Positions 14,351-26,362 are shown, numbered from the stretch's first letter. The stretch: 64,000 nucleotides of DNA from Montifringilla adamsi (GCA_017590115.1 JAGGNK010010337.1:2803679-2867678), one strand, 5' to 3'. Translations and numbers: made by a program. Notes: generated by a model from the letters alone, not told the origin.

Positions 14351-17339
14351 AGGCCACATCTTATTCCCACTCCCAAAATTAAAAGGTTCCTTCTTTCTTT
14401 CTCTACGGCTCATGAAAAGTTACCCTGTAGAACTACATGGCTACAGGGGCTCAGCCTTTAAATTTGGAATACTTTCAGGTTTTATCCGTGTTTTCCTTCT
14501 TGTATCACCACAATCCCTCTCAGACAGCTTTCAGGCTACTTCATACATAACAGGCTAAAATCTGGACTCTCACCAAGACAGATACTTTAGTCACATCGTG
14601 TACATACTGAATTTCATTCTGCAAGCAAATCAGGATTTTTTTAAGTTCCATTAATTGAAGTAGCAGCACACAGCTAGGAAAAGTTATCAAACACTGAACA
14701 CGGACTTTCTAGTTTCCGCAGTACTAAACTATCATCTAAACACTTTTACACAACTCCTATAATAAGCTAAATAGTGAAGACTACATTGAAAAACATAAAT
14801 GTTTATCATACCTATTTATTACCATCAGGGGAACAAATTTGAAAGTTTTCCCAAGATAGGGCTTTGAGCTTTTAAAAAAATTACCAAAATTATAAGATTC
14901 TATTCAACTAACCTAATGGTTTCATTTGCATTTCTCTGTATAAACACAGTGGTATGTTTACCAAATATCCATTTTCTTCTAATCCCAGATCATAGATTTT
15001 TGAAACCCCACCAAAATAAAAAAAAAATTAAAACAAAAACTTCTAACAAACAGAAATGTGTTCACAATATCAAAACAAACTTAAATAAATAATTCCTACA
15101 GTGTGAAAACTGAAATCTAATAACTCTGAATGAAAGAGCTCTGCAACATAAAACTTCCTGTAAACCACTACAATATGTCCAAGCACGACTAAAGACAGAC
15201 TTACATAATATATTAGCTTGCAATTGCAAAGGACTCCTCAGGTTTTGTAATCAGTTCTCACCCTTAACCGCAAACCAGGAAAGAATTGTGATGATATTTC
15301 GCAGCTACATATATTGCATAGCTCAAAAATACGGCTTAGAAATGTATCTTCTTACCAAAGTTAAACACAAGTTTAATTTGTTTCATTCATTTGAGGAAAC
15401 TGAGGATCAACATATGCTGTTTCACAGGCTGATACTTTAAGTAAAATAACAAAGATTCTTTTAAAAACTAAACTCTCTTATAATGAAAAGCAGAAAGAAA
15501 AGATTTTGTTCCTTTGAGAAGATGATTAGCTTACCTGGTTTTGCCATTCCACACCGACAGCCCGAACAATATTATCAGCTCTTCAGGTACTAATTCTTGC
15601 TAACTGGAAGGATATTTTCTCTCTTGCTGGATTAATAATCAACTTTCCTGATAGTTCATTTGTAATTCTCTGCTGGTTAACCCTTTGCAGGGCTCCCATT
15701 CTGAATGAAGCAGCCTACACTCCTCGGCTCATTGCAATAGAAAAATAACAAAACATAGGCCAGCAAATAAATGAGAACTAAATAGCAAGCTAAAGAGAAA
15801 AACTAAGAATAGATTATCTTAAAAAACTAAAAGCTTACAAACACTTCAACCAAGACTTCCTTTCTCTGAAAGGCTCTAATTACTTAACCTAGTTGCTGGT
15901 AAAACAATGCATCAACAACCTGGGAGCTGTAAAGTCCAATGGCTCATACGACTGCAGGCTCCCAGAAAGCCACAGCTCGACCTCTCATCTTCAGCCAGCC
16001 AGCAAGTATGACACATGCCTGCCTAATTCTGGAAATAACATCTTTTATTAGTGAATAGTGTGCTGAGAAATTGCCACAGTTATCAGTTTGTGCAAGGCCA
16101 CCCATCTGTGTTGTCAGAAAGCAAGAGCAAGAGTGGCCAGGAGTAAAAATGAGATAAGAGAGGCCCAGAATAGCTAAAAAGGGGAGTTCAAATGAGGTCA
16201 GAACAGTTTAAGATGTGATACCTAAAAATTATATATATTTTTTTTATTTTCATGTGTAATAGTAGTAAATTACATATATGTTATCCGTTTCATAAAAATT
16301 CAATCGGCTCTGGCAGCTCTGCTGTGAAATTAGTAAAAATATTATAAAACAAACCTGGTAAAAGGGTTCAGAGATCTCATATAAGAATGTGGAACATTCT
16401 GGAAACGCTCATCTAAAGAAATTAGTCTTTAGGAGATATGTGATGGACCTTGGGATGTACTTTGATTGTGGACAGAGGTAGGAGGAAAAGAACTAAACTT
16501 GTTGCATGGATGACTAAGGCATAATGCTACAAAAGTAGGGAAATGATAAGAAAGGGGGGAAAATATCTTTCTGAAAAACAGTAAATTGGAGGTTTGGATG
16601 CTCTTGGAAAAATATGAGGTGACAGCTCTATTCACTAACAGAAATGCTTTCCTCATGAGCTCTGCTATAGCTGTTTTATTGAATAATATGGCAGTAGTTA
16701 TGTTTTTCCCTTAAAACAAAGGCACAGAGTCTCCTAGAGCTTCTGCATAGAGACTTTAAAGATGAGACTTTATCTATTTCCTTTTGCATAAGAGTAGTCC
16801 TATAGCTAATCTATTTTTACACAACTATAAGTTTCTGCTCTCCGTTCAGCAGTGCCTAATACAGTTTGCTGTAAACTTTCAGCAATATGTGCTGTAGAAT
16901 TTATGATAAAATGCTATAAAGTTTTGAAGCAAATTTATTTCATATTTATAGCTAATTTTATTCTGTGTTTGAAGGAAAACCTTTTAGGAACGCCAATAAT
17001 GTGAGAAAGCTACAACTACTAAATTTATTCTTAAGTATCACATCAGTGGTACTCCTGGGGACTCCTCTTCATGGGAAGAAAGCTTAAACAACATTTTCTA
17101 ACACATTGGATTGCTTCCCAGAGATGCGATGGCCTACAGAGGCAGTGCTGAACAAAGCAGGCTGGAATGGTAAGTCAGTAAACAACCCTCTTCAGAGGAT
17201 GGCCACAAATAAGTGCAACTTTGTTTAATAAGGGTGAATTATAGTTATCTTTTGTTCTGTAGTAGGTGCATTATCTTTCTCTCCTGTTCCACCTGACTAA
17301 ACTGGTAGTATCTTTTCTATCACCTGACTGAGTAGTTGG
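14351..17339. other. Unannotated noncoding stretch
   Basis: AT-rich sequence without a supported gene. A good splice-donor-like sequence occurs on the - strand at 15530-15538 and is treated under findings. 15900-16060 is somewhat GC-richer. No transposon was recognised. Confidence 0.55.
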
Positions 17340-17850
17340 CTGGAAATAATGGGACCAAACAATCCGCTATTGTTACAAGAGACAATGACCTTTCATGTCC
17401 TTGGAGCTCGCCATGACCTTTCATCTTTCCTATCCTCCAATGGTCTCCTCTAACAACTAAAACTGCACCCTGTTAGGCTGAATTCCAGATTGTCATAAAA
17501 AGCCCCTTCCTTTCGAAACAAAACCAATTTTTACACCAAGGTGGTGGAGAAACACAGGTCCATTGTTCCCGCACAGATGGAAGTTAGAGTTACTAAGGCA
17601 ACAGCTCTAATCCCTCTTTTTACCACCTTTTTCACATCATTGGCCTATCAAGTGTGCTACCTTTTAACTCATAAGCTCAAAAGCTGGTAGTCTAACTGAC
17701 TGCCCTAATTAGCTACGATTTTCACAGTACAGACAACATGATGAGCTAATCGAAATTTGCAAAATAATGACGTACCTCCAGCAAATATTCCTCCTCCTGA
17801 GGCCCAGTCTTAGAATAACAATAATGAGACCATTATTAGAGGAGGGCATT
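17340..17850. promoter_or_regulatory. Candidate conserved enhancer block (SOX/nuclear-receptor motifs)
   Basis: Non-repetitive sequence of balanced composition, with a high local density of known binding-site words. It holds SOX-type cores: AACAAT at 17358-17363, the inverted ATTGTT at 17369-17374 and ACAAT at 17382-17386. It also holds two identical TGACCTTTCAT words at 17386-17396 and 17414-17424, which in reverse read as an AAAGGTCA orphan nuclear-receptor (ROR/ESRR-type) half-site. Further down are CTAATTAG-like homeodomain cores around 17705, a TGACGTA CRE-like word near 17768 and another ATTGTT near 17918. Motif recognition is direct; function and conservation are inferred and could not be checked here. 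Confidence 0.35.
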
Positions 17851-20039
17851 AAAATGCTGCACTGCTGCTAAACAGAGAACTTAATTGTTCTGGTCTTGTC
17901 CATTGAATCAACAACCTATTGTTGTGGACTTGAAAAATAAAGGACTGGAGAATGGGTGCCATAATGATTGGTCTGTGCTGCCATACCAGCACTCTGTAGA
18001 ATTGTTTTCCTTTTGAAACTCTTGATGGACTAGTAGTTTTGTTTAAAAGTAATATAAAAGCCAATTGTCTGGATAAAAAGTCCTATTTATTGAAATCTTT
18101 AGAAGCAGTTGCATGGATTTGTTCATGACCCCCAAGATAAAAACATAGGGCCCATAATAATGCTATTTGTGGCGACCACTGCTTGTGGTGACGCTGCTTG
18201 TAGATAACGCTGTCCTGTCTGGCTACTGCAAAAGGAAGGAAGGCATTTCCTTTGCAGACAGAAATCATGGCAGAAGGTCAAATAGTGGACAGAACCAATT
18301 CATCTGTAAAAATGAGGATGTTGTATTAAAAAAAAAAATTAAACAAAAAAAAAAAGCCTAATAAGTTTGGTCATTTACAATTCAGGGTTTAGGACAAACG
18401 CATAAAGGTATCTCTGATCAGCCACAACACAGGACTTTTGTGTGTTAATTAGTTTTTAGATATTAAAAATTACAGACCTTATTTTTTTTCTTCACCTCTG
18501 TAGAATTACACCCTAAATTTTGTCCATGGGAAACTGAATAATATACACCTTGAGATGCAGTGACTCAACTGATGCAAATTGTAGCTTACTGTTAGCTTTA
18601 GATAGTCTTTATTTAAATTTGGGACTGGGTAAAAGAGACATCTAAAATCTCTGACATGCCTTTTAATCTTGGGGGATTTTTCATTTTTTAGCAATTAGAA
18701 ACTACAGCTTTTCACAAATGTTTAAAACAAACATGGTCTTGAGAAAAAATACTCTCCCAAATCAAAAATCATATGTCATTTTATGACATAAAATCATTGT
18801 TAATTAACACTATCCTGGATTCCTCTCTTAGCTTTCATTGCAATAGGACAGTTGAAAACATAAGCAACAATAGATTTACACTTTGGAATGCAAACTAAAA
18901 TCACATCTTATTGTATTTTTATAGTTACGCCTCTTAATGCAACTTTCTACACAGAAATTCCTGCACAGAAATTGCTCAAAAATAAGCTATAACTCTAGAT
19001 TAATATAAACAATGAAAAACTGTAACATTTGGGATTGCAATAATTTCCATTGGTAATTTGCTATTGATTTCAATGGGAAAAAGTTTAGGGTTTAATTTTT
19101 CTCATTCCTATCAGAATATTTTAAAATCAAATTGAGGTAAATGATTGTGAAAATGAAAAAAAAAAAATAGGAGAGGAAAACTTAAAGGCTAACCCAAAAG
19201 GTATTTTTAGCAGTTCTAGGAACAGTTCATAAAATAAATTTCAAAAAATCTTCCATGCATTTGCAGAATACTTTTTCTTTAAACTCCTTTCTTTTGTAAA
19301 TTGAAAAATGCCTAATATAAAGTAGTATTAAATTGTAAATAAGACCTCTTGCTTCATTCAGTCCATGCTTTGCTTCATTTATCTTCATCTTGTTAGGCTA
19401 AATTAATTAACAATCTCTGTGTTGCACACTTTCTCTTTTCATTACATCAAATAATGGCCTGGATATGGGAGAAAACCCTCACCACAGGGATCTTGAAACA
19501 CTACCTTGAGGAAGAGTCTCTTACACATGCATTGCTTTAGCAATATTAACTAGTTGGATGTTATGACATTTATTAAATAGATCCTTCAATCCTTCACTGC
19601 TGTAAAATAATTGTTCTGGTTTTGTGAGAAACAAAAATGTTTTTTTTTAAAAATCAGGGGCTTACAGTAGATCATGTTTACTATTTGTGAGCCACAAGTA
19701 CTAAAAAGAAAGCAAATACCTAAATAGCTTTAATCAATGTTTTATTTTATATAAAATCCTGCAACCTGAATACAATTTCTGGCCAACCATGTGTACAGTC
19801 CAAAACATATGAATGTGTCAAATTACTCAAACCAAGTTGCTATATCATCTGTTTGTGAATGTTCTGTATATAATTAATTAAGTGTCTGAGACAGTTTCAT
19901 GGGTACATCTGGTTATTTAGATATTGCAATGGGGCACAATGTGCTAAACTATTAGGCAAGTTTTCTTCCTTTAACCTACATTATGGCATCTAGAGCAAAA
20001 GGACAAAACAGTAAAGCCTCTTTTAATCTCACCCTGATC
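17851..20039. other. Noncoding stretch with A-rich tract and a short palindrome
   Basis: No gene is visible. An A-rich tract lies at about 18328-18356. A perfect interrupted palindrome at 18772-18790 has 8-base arms TATGTCAT and ATGACATA around a TTT centre. AT content is high throughout; homeodomain-like TTAATTAA words are frequent but expected at this composition. Confidence 0.55.
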
Positions 20040-20520
20040 AAACAACCCTCTTTCTCCAATCACAGCTTTGTGCGTGATATCTTTCTGCTAGTGTTTCTTA
20101 TTTAATTAAAACAGACACTGACAGAAGGACATGGATTAGGACTGTAATGATGCATTTACTTAGATTAATCGGAGGCTCCTTTTGGAGTAATGGCTTAAAC
20201 AAAGAACAAAAGGAAATTGTTATGAAACAGCCTTTTATCCCAGGCAAAGGTCAAATTATGAGGTTTTTAATTTTGTCAGCCTCTGTTATATTAGACCTTT
20301 CTACTGGAACATGAGAAGTGCTTCTCTCCCCTTCGCCCCCGAGCCAAGCCAGTTATTATAATATAGCCATTAAAGCTGCAAATTAAAATGTCTGATTTTA
20401 AACCAGGTTGCTTAGTTTTCAAAACCCTCTAATTAGCATGTTGTGCATTGTTGTGAGGGAAAGAAACCTAAAATGCTAATGACCCGCTGCCAGGTGACCA
20501 CGCTGCTGTGCAAAATAATA
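20040..20520. promoter_or_regulatory. Candidate conserved enhancer block (homeodomain/SOX/E-box)
   Basis: A non-repetitive block with dense transcription-factor words. It has TTAATTAA at 20102-20109, the palindrome GATTAATC at 20163-20170 and GGATTA near 20133 (OTX/PITX-type). Tandem SOX/TCF-like AACAAAG and AACAAAAG lie at about 20198-20212, and CAAAGGTCA, a nuclear-receptor half-site, at about 20245-20253. TAATTAGC is near 20430 and the E-box CAGGTG near 20491. Such clustering is typical of vertebrate developmental conserved noncoding elements, but the AT-rich background raises the number of homeodomain words expected by chance. Conservation was not testable. Confidence 0.35.
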
Positions 20521-23230
20521 CAGGCTCATTCAAGTAGTAGTAATACCAATAACACCCAGCTCTTATGAATTACCCAGCTCCAGGTCTGCTCTGCACCACA
20601 CGTGCTTAAAGAAACAAGAGTGCATCCAGCCAAAGATCAGAGTTCAGCAGTCAGCACAAGGGATTGTTGTATGTTAACTGGGAAGAAGTCTGTGCCCATT
20701 CAGACACTGCAAGGCAGGAGAAAAACATTTGAAATCGTCATGGGCGAGGTCATAGCTGGGCCGGGCACAGAGAAAAGCACAGAATGGAATATTCTTCCCC
20801 TTTCAGGCAGAAGCTGCAGATACACTTCTGTATACCTCAAAGCAGACAGCCCCAACTTGCTGTGATAAATTCTGCTTTTGTTCACAAAAGGGCAGCAATG
20901 CATGAAAACACACCAAATACAGGTATATTTTTGCCCTTTCCCAGTTTACCACTCATTGTAACAAGTCCATTGAACACACAAAATTAGGTTAAATGATGAT
21001 ATTTTCTTTAAATATGCTACAGGAGAAATTCTGGAAATGTGTCTTCAAAGACTCAATCCAAATAGAAAACATTTCCTCAAATCTCATGGTACTTGAGGCT
21101 CTAGGTTTTTGAATATTGGATTTTTAGCAACCTTAATTGACACAAAATTCCAAAAGAAAAGAACCCCCACATTCCAGTGACAAAACCAAGCTTTAAGTAA
21201 CTTCCTTTTTTCTAAACTGCAGAAATATTCATTAGTCTTCTGTGCCACCAAAACTGTACACAGACCCAATCCTCCTGCTGCCATGCAGTCCACATCTCTG
21301 GCAAGCCGAAATGTCACCCAGCACCCAGAGGAACACAACCTGACACCAACAAAGAAGCAAAGCTTCGCCTCCAGTGCCAACACTGGGTCCAAACAGCAGC
21401 AGCAGAGGCAGCTGCTCAGTACCACAAATAATACCATCCTGAAAAGGCCAGAATCATTAGCAGTCAAGATTAACCCCACTTGACCTGCTTTTTACCAACA
21501 GTTGAGGGAAAACTACTTTCTCTGTAACTTGACATCTTCGCCACAAAGATCGCGGCCCAAGCCCTTCCAGGCATACCAGCACAGCGTTGACAGCGTTCCT
21601 CAGGGGTCACACTAGTAGGAAGTTGGATAAGATGTTGAACAGCTATGCTGGCCTTGATGTCTGCTCATTCCCAGAAATCTCCTGCCTTTCTCAAGTGATC
21701 CCTAATTGACTGTTAAGGGACAAAAATGACCACGAAGCGTCTTTTCAGTAATTTTTAATCCTTTGTTACATTATATTTTACTTACGAGTTCATCAGCCTG
21801 GAGGGAAGTTACTGTGTGATTTTAAATCCCAGTTTCTCCAAAACTGCTATTCAATGAAAAACACAATCCAATTCCTCTCCAGATAAATTACCAGGTGACC
21901 AGGTTAAGCAAATTAAATCATATCTGTGGTCCTTTATGTATTATCGTCTCAAACCCATGCGTCAACACACTGTATTGCTTGTCTTCTTTTTACACAGATT
22001 CTGCCACATTTTTGCCACTATACTCCCATACCCTGTAGTCCCAGTCTTGAAAAAAAAAACCCAAAAAACTTGCCTTGGAAAATATTAACATGATTACATG
22101 AAAGCCACTTACATGGCCTACATAAAAAAGGAAACTACACTTATTTGCAAAGACAGAAAATCCAATTTGCTTAACACTCAAATACACGAGCTGCTTAAAA
22201 AGTGGCAAACAAAATGTTAATAAAATCATCTACATAGCTACATTCAATTTTGTTAGAAATAGTCTGAACTCCACAGTAGTCTTCTACAACTTTGAGATAT
22301 CACTGTCATCAGCCAGTACTACCATTTATTTATTTGTTTAAACTTCTGTTCAGCCAAGATAATCACATCTTAAGATACATGAACCTGTTTTCACAGACAC
22401 ATGTATCATCCACTAGTGTTCTTTGGCTGGCTCTTAGCTGTAATTTTTTCCTGAATAAAACCACCTCTGTGAGACAGAAAACACACTGCTAAGTTTATTT
22501 ATAAAGAAAAAAAAAAAAAGAGCTAACATGTAATGAAAAACAGACTTTGTGCATAGTGATAGGTGTCTCTCTCCTTTATGACTCACAGTCAGGAAATTCT
22601 CATTATTTTCCTTTGTAGAACTCAACCTAACACTGTGTTTTAGAGGCATCTTGGTATGGCTACTGCATTGATATGCACAATGCAAATACACTGTTTCCCA
22701 AAAGTTCCATTTGTTCCTTAAAATATATTAAGTATGCCAACACTCTTTTAGTGAGTAAGTAATAAAATCTGCATTAGTATCCTACACAGAATATGAATTC
22801 ATGCTTTAAGATCAGAGCTGCTTAGATAGCAAATTATCTGCATCATTTCCCATTTAGCAGCTAGAGAGCTGTCCAGGTACAGTCTGTGCCTCCATGAATA
22901 TGTGCTTCATGTCCTGTGTTTTTTGCTGAATATCCACGTGTTATGTAGAAAAACATGCAAAAGAACAGCAGTAATCTAACAATCCAGTGCAGGAGCTTGA
23001 CAAGATTCAGGTTGTCACAGCAGCAGCTAGAGGCATAGCACAGTAGAAATGATGCCTCAGGTTTTAGCTTTTATATTTTTCAGATTCTGTACTGCTTTAG
23101 TGTAGCACTTCTGATCTTCATGTTAAGGGATGGTGAACTCTCTTCACAGAGTAGGTAGAAAAAACAATTCCTTCTCTAGCTGGAGACCAAGGACAAATTA
23201 TCCAAATTTCAAGCCCAAGAGCACAAACAA
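20521..23230. other. Unannotated noncoding stretch
   Basis: No supported gene. A 131-codon - strand frame (21479-21084) lies opposite a Gln-rich + strand frame at 21283-21483; both are composition effects around a short CAG-rich segment. A few CpG sites cluster at about 21539-21596, including a 9-base tandem CAGCGTTGA / CAGCGTTCC. No transposon was recognised before the LTR. Confidence 0.55.
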
Positions 23231-23508
23231 TGTAGACTGAAGAGAGAAAAACAAGAAGGATGGGACTTCATGGGCTAAAGCTACAATTGGACAATTAACT
23301 TCAATATGCAAATGGACCAGAACTTGTAACAGTGTGAGACCCTGTGATCAGTCATCCATTTTGTGACCATTTTGGGTCCATCTTGGTGTAGCCCTGGCTG
23401 GGCTCTTGTGCTGCCCAAGGCTTATCCACTGAGGCCTTCTAATAAATCCCTACTTTATTCTTTAACTCAGTCTAGTCTCTGTTCTAGGTCAGCCTTCACA
23501 AGGCATCA
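23231..23508 (+). mobile_element. Solo LTR of an endogenous retrovirus (boundaries approximate)
   Basis: The segment reads like an LTR in + orientation. It starts with TG, has a short U3, then the polyadenylation signal AATAAA at 23441-23446. A pyrimidine-rich R/U5-like end follows, with repeated TCTAGTCTCTGTTCTAGG-type sequence, closing near a CA after AAGG. No primer-binding site follows and no polypurine tract or internal gag/pol/env sequence flanks it, so it appears to be a solo LTR left by recombination. I could not find a matching target-site duplication, so both ends are uncertain by some tens of bases. The overall style resembles LTRs frequent in bird genomes; the family is not named with confidence. 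Confidence 0.65.
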
Positions 23509-24850
23509 GATGCACTAGTAAAGCAGTCACAAATACTACTCAGTCCTGCTGCTTTGGTGCAGAACAAGGCACTGATTAGCCTTGGACACATCACAAGTTC
23601 AACTGGGTCCATTAAACTGTACTTCTGAGTAACTATAATGTTGTGCCACATTGACCCTGGGAACTCTGGTGGCCAACACACTGAACAAAGACAATCTGCT
23701 TCCTCACTTTTCCAGCATCACTTTCATACAGCTGAGAAAAAGTCATAATATGCTCTGCACTGATGGACAGCAGAAAAAAAATGTACCTCCAGGAAAAAAA
23801 CATCATCAAGTAATTGACTTTTCGTGCATAATATGGAAGGAGATTTGACCCAAAAAGAGGAAGAAAAGGAAAGTGAGTTCCTGCTATGTTTTTTTTAATC
23901 AAGTAGACCCCTAGATTATTGTGTGCTACATATACGTATGTGTATCTTTAGAATTTAACCTGTTCATTCTACAGAATTTAAGCATATATATCATGGAACC
24001 TATATAACAGTCATACAATGGAACCAAATTCTCTTGTCCAAATTAACAGCTTGCACAGAACAGCAATTTTCTCTATCTTCACGTACCACAAAGAAAGAAT
24101 GGCTCTTATCTCTGAGCACCAGCAGCTGCTCTCTGGGTTTGCCCCATGATGCACAACCTCTCTCAGGTTTTTCCATGTGTCCTTCTCTACAGCTTCCCTG
24201 CATCCAGGTCTGCCTGGTCAGTCCTTACTGGCATCACTGTATGCACAGCTTTTTGTGTCTGGCAGCTGAGAGAAAGCAGAACTGTCTGCTCCTTGGTTTT
24301 CCAAAACACTGCTCCTGGGCCATACAAACCAGCTCTCTTTCAGCCCTAACTACAGGACCAAGCAACCTAGATATCTGAATTCAAGTCAGATTGTCATATT
24401 CATCACTAGAAATTCTCTTTACTATTTAACTCTTTTGCAGTCCTAGATATCACACCTCACTCCAGAACTCCATTCCCTTCTGAGTTGAGATACGATGCAC
24501 AAAACAGTGCTCAAATCCTTTACAAATTTCTTATTTGGTTTTGGTACCCTATGAATTGGATTTTTTACCATGAATTACCATTGAACTTCTAACTAAACGT
24601 GTTAAACACTGTTCACAATTGGAGCCTTCCTATTTTTATATCAGCTAATATTTTAAGTCCTGAGGATAAACTAGGTAAATTATGGAAGAAAAAAAAAATC
24701 ACACAACCGTCGTCATTCTGATTTTTTCAAAAAAATTATAAGGCCATTATATTCCATACTGTTTCTGCAAAAGAATACTGATCTATGCAATTCATCAGTG
24801 ATTTTATAATTAGTGTCAGAAATTAATTTGATAAACTAGTTCATATTATA
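23509..24850. other. Unannotated noncoding stretch
   Basis: No gene or transposon recognised. A 114-codon frame at 24034-24378 (+) is Ser/Leu-rich with several Cys and has no known domain; the strand is locally C/T-rich, which lowers stop frequency. No retroviral internal sequence is seen downstream of the LTR. Confidence 0.55.
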
Positions 24851-24872
24851 TGTGTGTATATGTATATATATA
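24851..24872. repeat. TG/TA microsatellite
   Basis: A short run of alternating TG and TA dinucleotides, then a run of A. Simple sequence repeat. Confidence 0.85.
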
Positions 24873-25077
24873 AAAAAAGAATCTGTTAAAGGATTTCAAT
24901 TTGCTGTTGAAGCCAGCTCAGTTGAGAGGCTGACACCACCACACATACACAATTACAGTGTCAGACTTACACCCACAAGAAAACCATGTGGTGAACTTCC
25001 ATATCTCCTCATAAAATGATTCAGTAGGCAACTTTTAGCATTTGGCCTACAATTTTCCCACTAGTCAAATTATCGCA

Positions 25078-25270
25078 GTCAGTATTGTCTAGTGAAGGAA
25101 GCACACAAAAGTGCAAGGCCTAGTTTTGATTCAGCATCTGGCCTGCTATTGATCTCTTTGTGTCTGGGTTTACCTTGGTGTAAAACAGGCAAAACAACAT
25201 TTTTATAAATCACCCTTCTCTACTGCTTTGAGATCTCCTGCGAAAAATGAGGAATGAAAGCATCTGAACC
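25078..25270 (+). mobile_element. Ancient MIR-like (CORE-SINE) remnant, near full span
   Basis: The sequence follows the layout of amniote MIR elements in + orientation. It has a CAGTATTGTCTAGTG-like tRNA-derived head, a degenerate B-box-like TTTTGATTCAGCATCTG and a core with CTGCTATTGATCTCTTTGTG. Next comes the characteristic TTTACCTTGGTGTAAAACAGG segment (CCTCAGTTT...TGTAAAATGGG in the family), and a 3' part with GCTTTGAGATCTCCTG followed by GAAAAATGAGG. The last part resembles the tail of amniote-wide MIR variants rather than the mammal-only forms. Divergence is high, as expected for an element older than the bird radiation. Recognition is by eye against remembered family structure. Confidence 0.7.
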
Positions 25271-25331
25271 TCTAAGCAGTATGAAACAGGGATCACTTCA
25301 AAATGAAACCAAATAAATTAACATAAAATTT

Positions 25332-25408
25332 TGGGGGTTTGCTTGGCTATAATTGCATGGGTTGGACTCTGTGATCTTAAAGGTCTCTTCCAACCTAGTG
25401 ATTCTGTG
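25332..25408 (+). mobile_element. CR1 LINE 3' end fragment
   Basis: The last ~75 bases of a CR1 element in + orientation. It has GGGTTGGACTCTGTGATCTT, then AAGGTCTCTTCCAACC, then a single GATTCTGTG in place of the usual short tandem tail. CR1 copies in birds and reptiles are nearly always 5'-truncated like this. It lies about 60 bases after a MIR-like remnant. Confidence 0.9.
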
Positions 25409-25866
25409 CGTAATTTTCTTTCTCTAATGTTGGAGCTTTCAATACCTAATCAGCCAGTCATACCTCTACATTGTTTTATTACAAAGTGAATCAGAACAGA
25501 CAAATTAATCAAGCCAGGACAGAGAGTGCACTATGTTTACATGATATATCCTGTCCATATCTGTTTTAGGTTCAGACTGAAATCCTGCTCCAGCTGCATC
25601 AGCTTGCAGGCTGATAAATCTTTCTGAAGCTGTGCCACGCAGTGTTTCAGGCCTGGAAGGTGCTGCAAACAGGCACTTCCACTACACTTCTCAAAGCCCC
25701 AAATATCAAAGTTTCACACATGAAACACCCCTCAAAGGTACACCTGTCACAGTTTAATGATATGCACTATGCAGTCTTTGACCACTCATTTTTTTCTGCC
25801 TATATAATATATAATTATCAGTGGTTTAAATCTTTCCTTTTTAAAGAGTGGAAATTAAAATATAAC
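25409..25866. other. Unannotated noncoding stretch
   Basis: No gene, RNA or transposon recognised between the CR1 tail and the TA repeats. Confidence 0.6.
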
Positions 25867-25883
25867 ATATATATATATATATA
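25867..25883. repeat. TA microsatellite
   Basis: About eight alternating AT dinucleotides. Confidence 0.9.
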
Positions 25884-26215
25884 AAGAGAATACTGTAAAC
25901 CACAGCACAGAGACTCATTTATAGCTCACTGTCAAAGAGCCTGGGGTAATACATTTTGAAAAAGTGTCCGTTTTGGTATATCTAAATCTTTACAAAATGT
26001 CTATTGGAAGGCAGCTGGAAACTATCATACTCATGGAAACTAAAGCAGCTCAGTAAGCAAAGTGATGCAAATAAGTAAAACCACCTACATTTTCGAATTA
26101 CTGTAATCAATTTCACATTCCACCAAGCTAACTTAACACATCTATAAAAGTTTTGCTGGTAACCACAGAGAATGAACTGGACAACTACCTAGTTTCTTCA
26201 ACATTTGTGAAAAAT

Positions 26216-26266
26216 ATGATTATCCCAAATAGGTTTTGAAATGATTATCTCAAATGGGTTTCTGTA
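26216..26266 (+). repeat. Two-copy tandem duplication, 25-bp period
   Basis: ATGATTATCCCAAATAGG at 26216 recurs as ATGATTATCTCAAATGGG at 26241, each followed by TTT. Two mismatches within about 20 aligned bases indicate an old local duplication directly before the TA-rich zone. Confidence 0.8.
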
Positions 26267-26268
26267 AT

Positions 26269-26362
26269 TATATATATATATTTATATAAATATATATAGA
26301 TATATATGCACACCTATGCATGTGTGAGCATACATATATATGCAGGTATATATACTCACAGG
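26269..26362. repeat. Degenerate TA/CA-rich microsatellite zone
   Basis: About 90 bases of interrupted TA repeats with embedded ATGCA, CATACATA and GTATATA words. It is a decayed compound microsatellite. Confidence 0.8.

Noticed and set aside
21084..21483. Overlapping frames around a CAG-rich segment (Gln-rich on +, Leu/Cys-rich on -)
   Set aside because: Both arise from the same short CAG-rich composition; no known protein.
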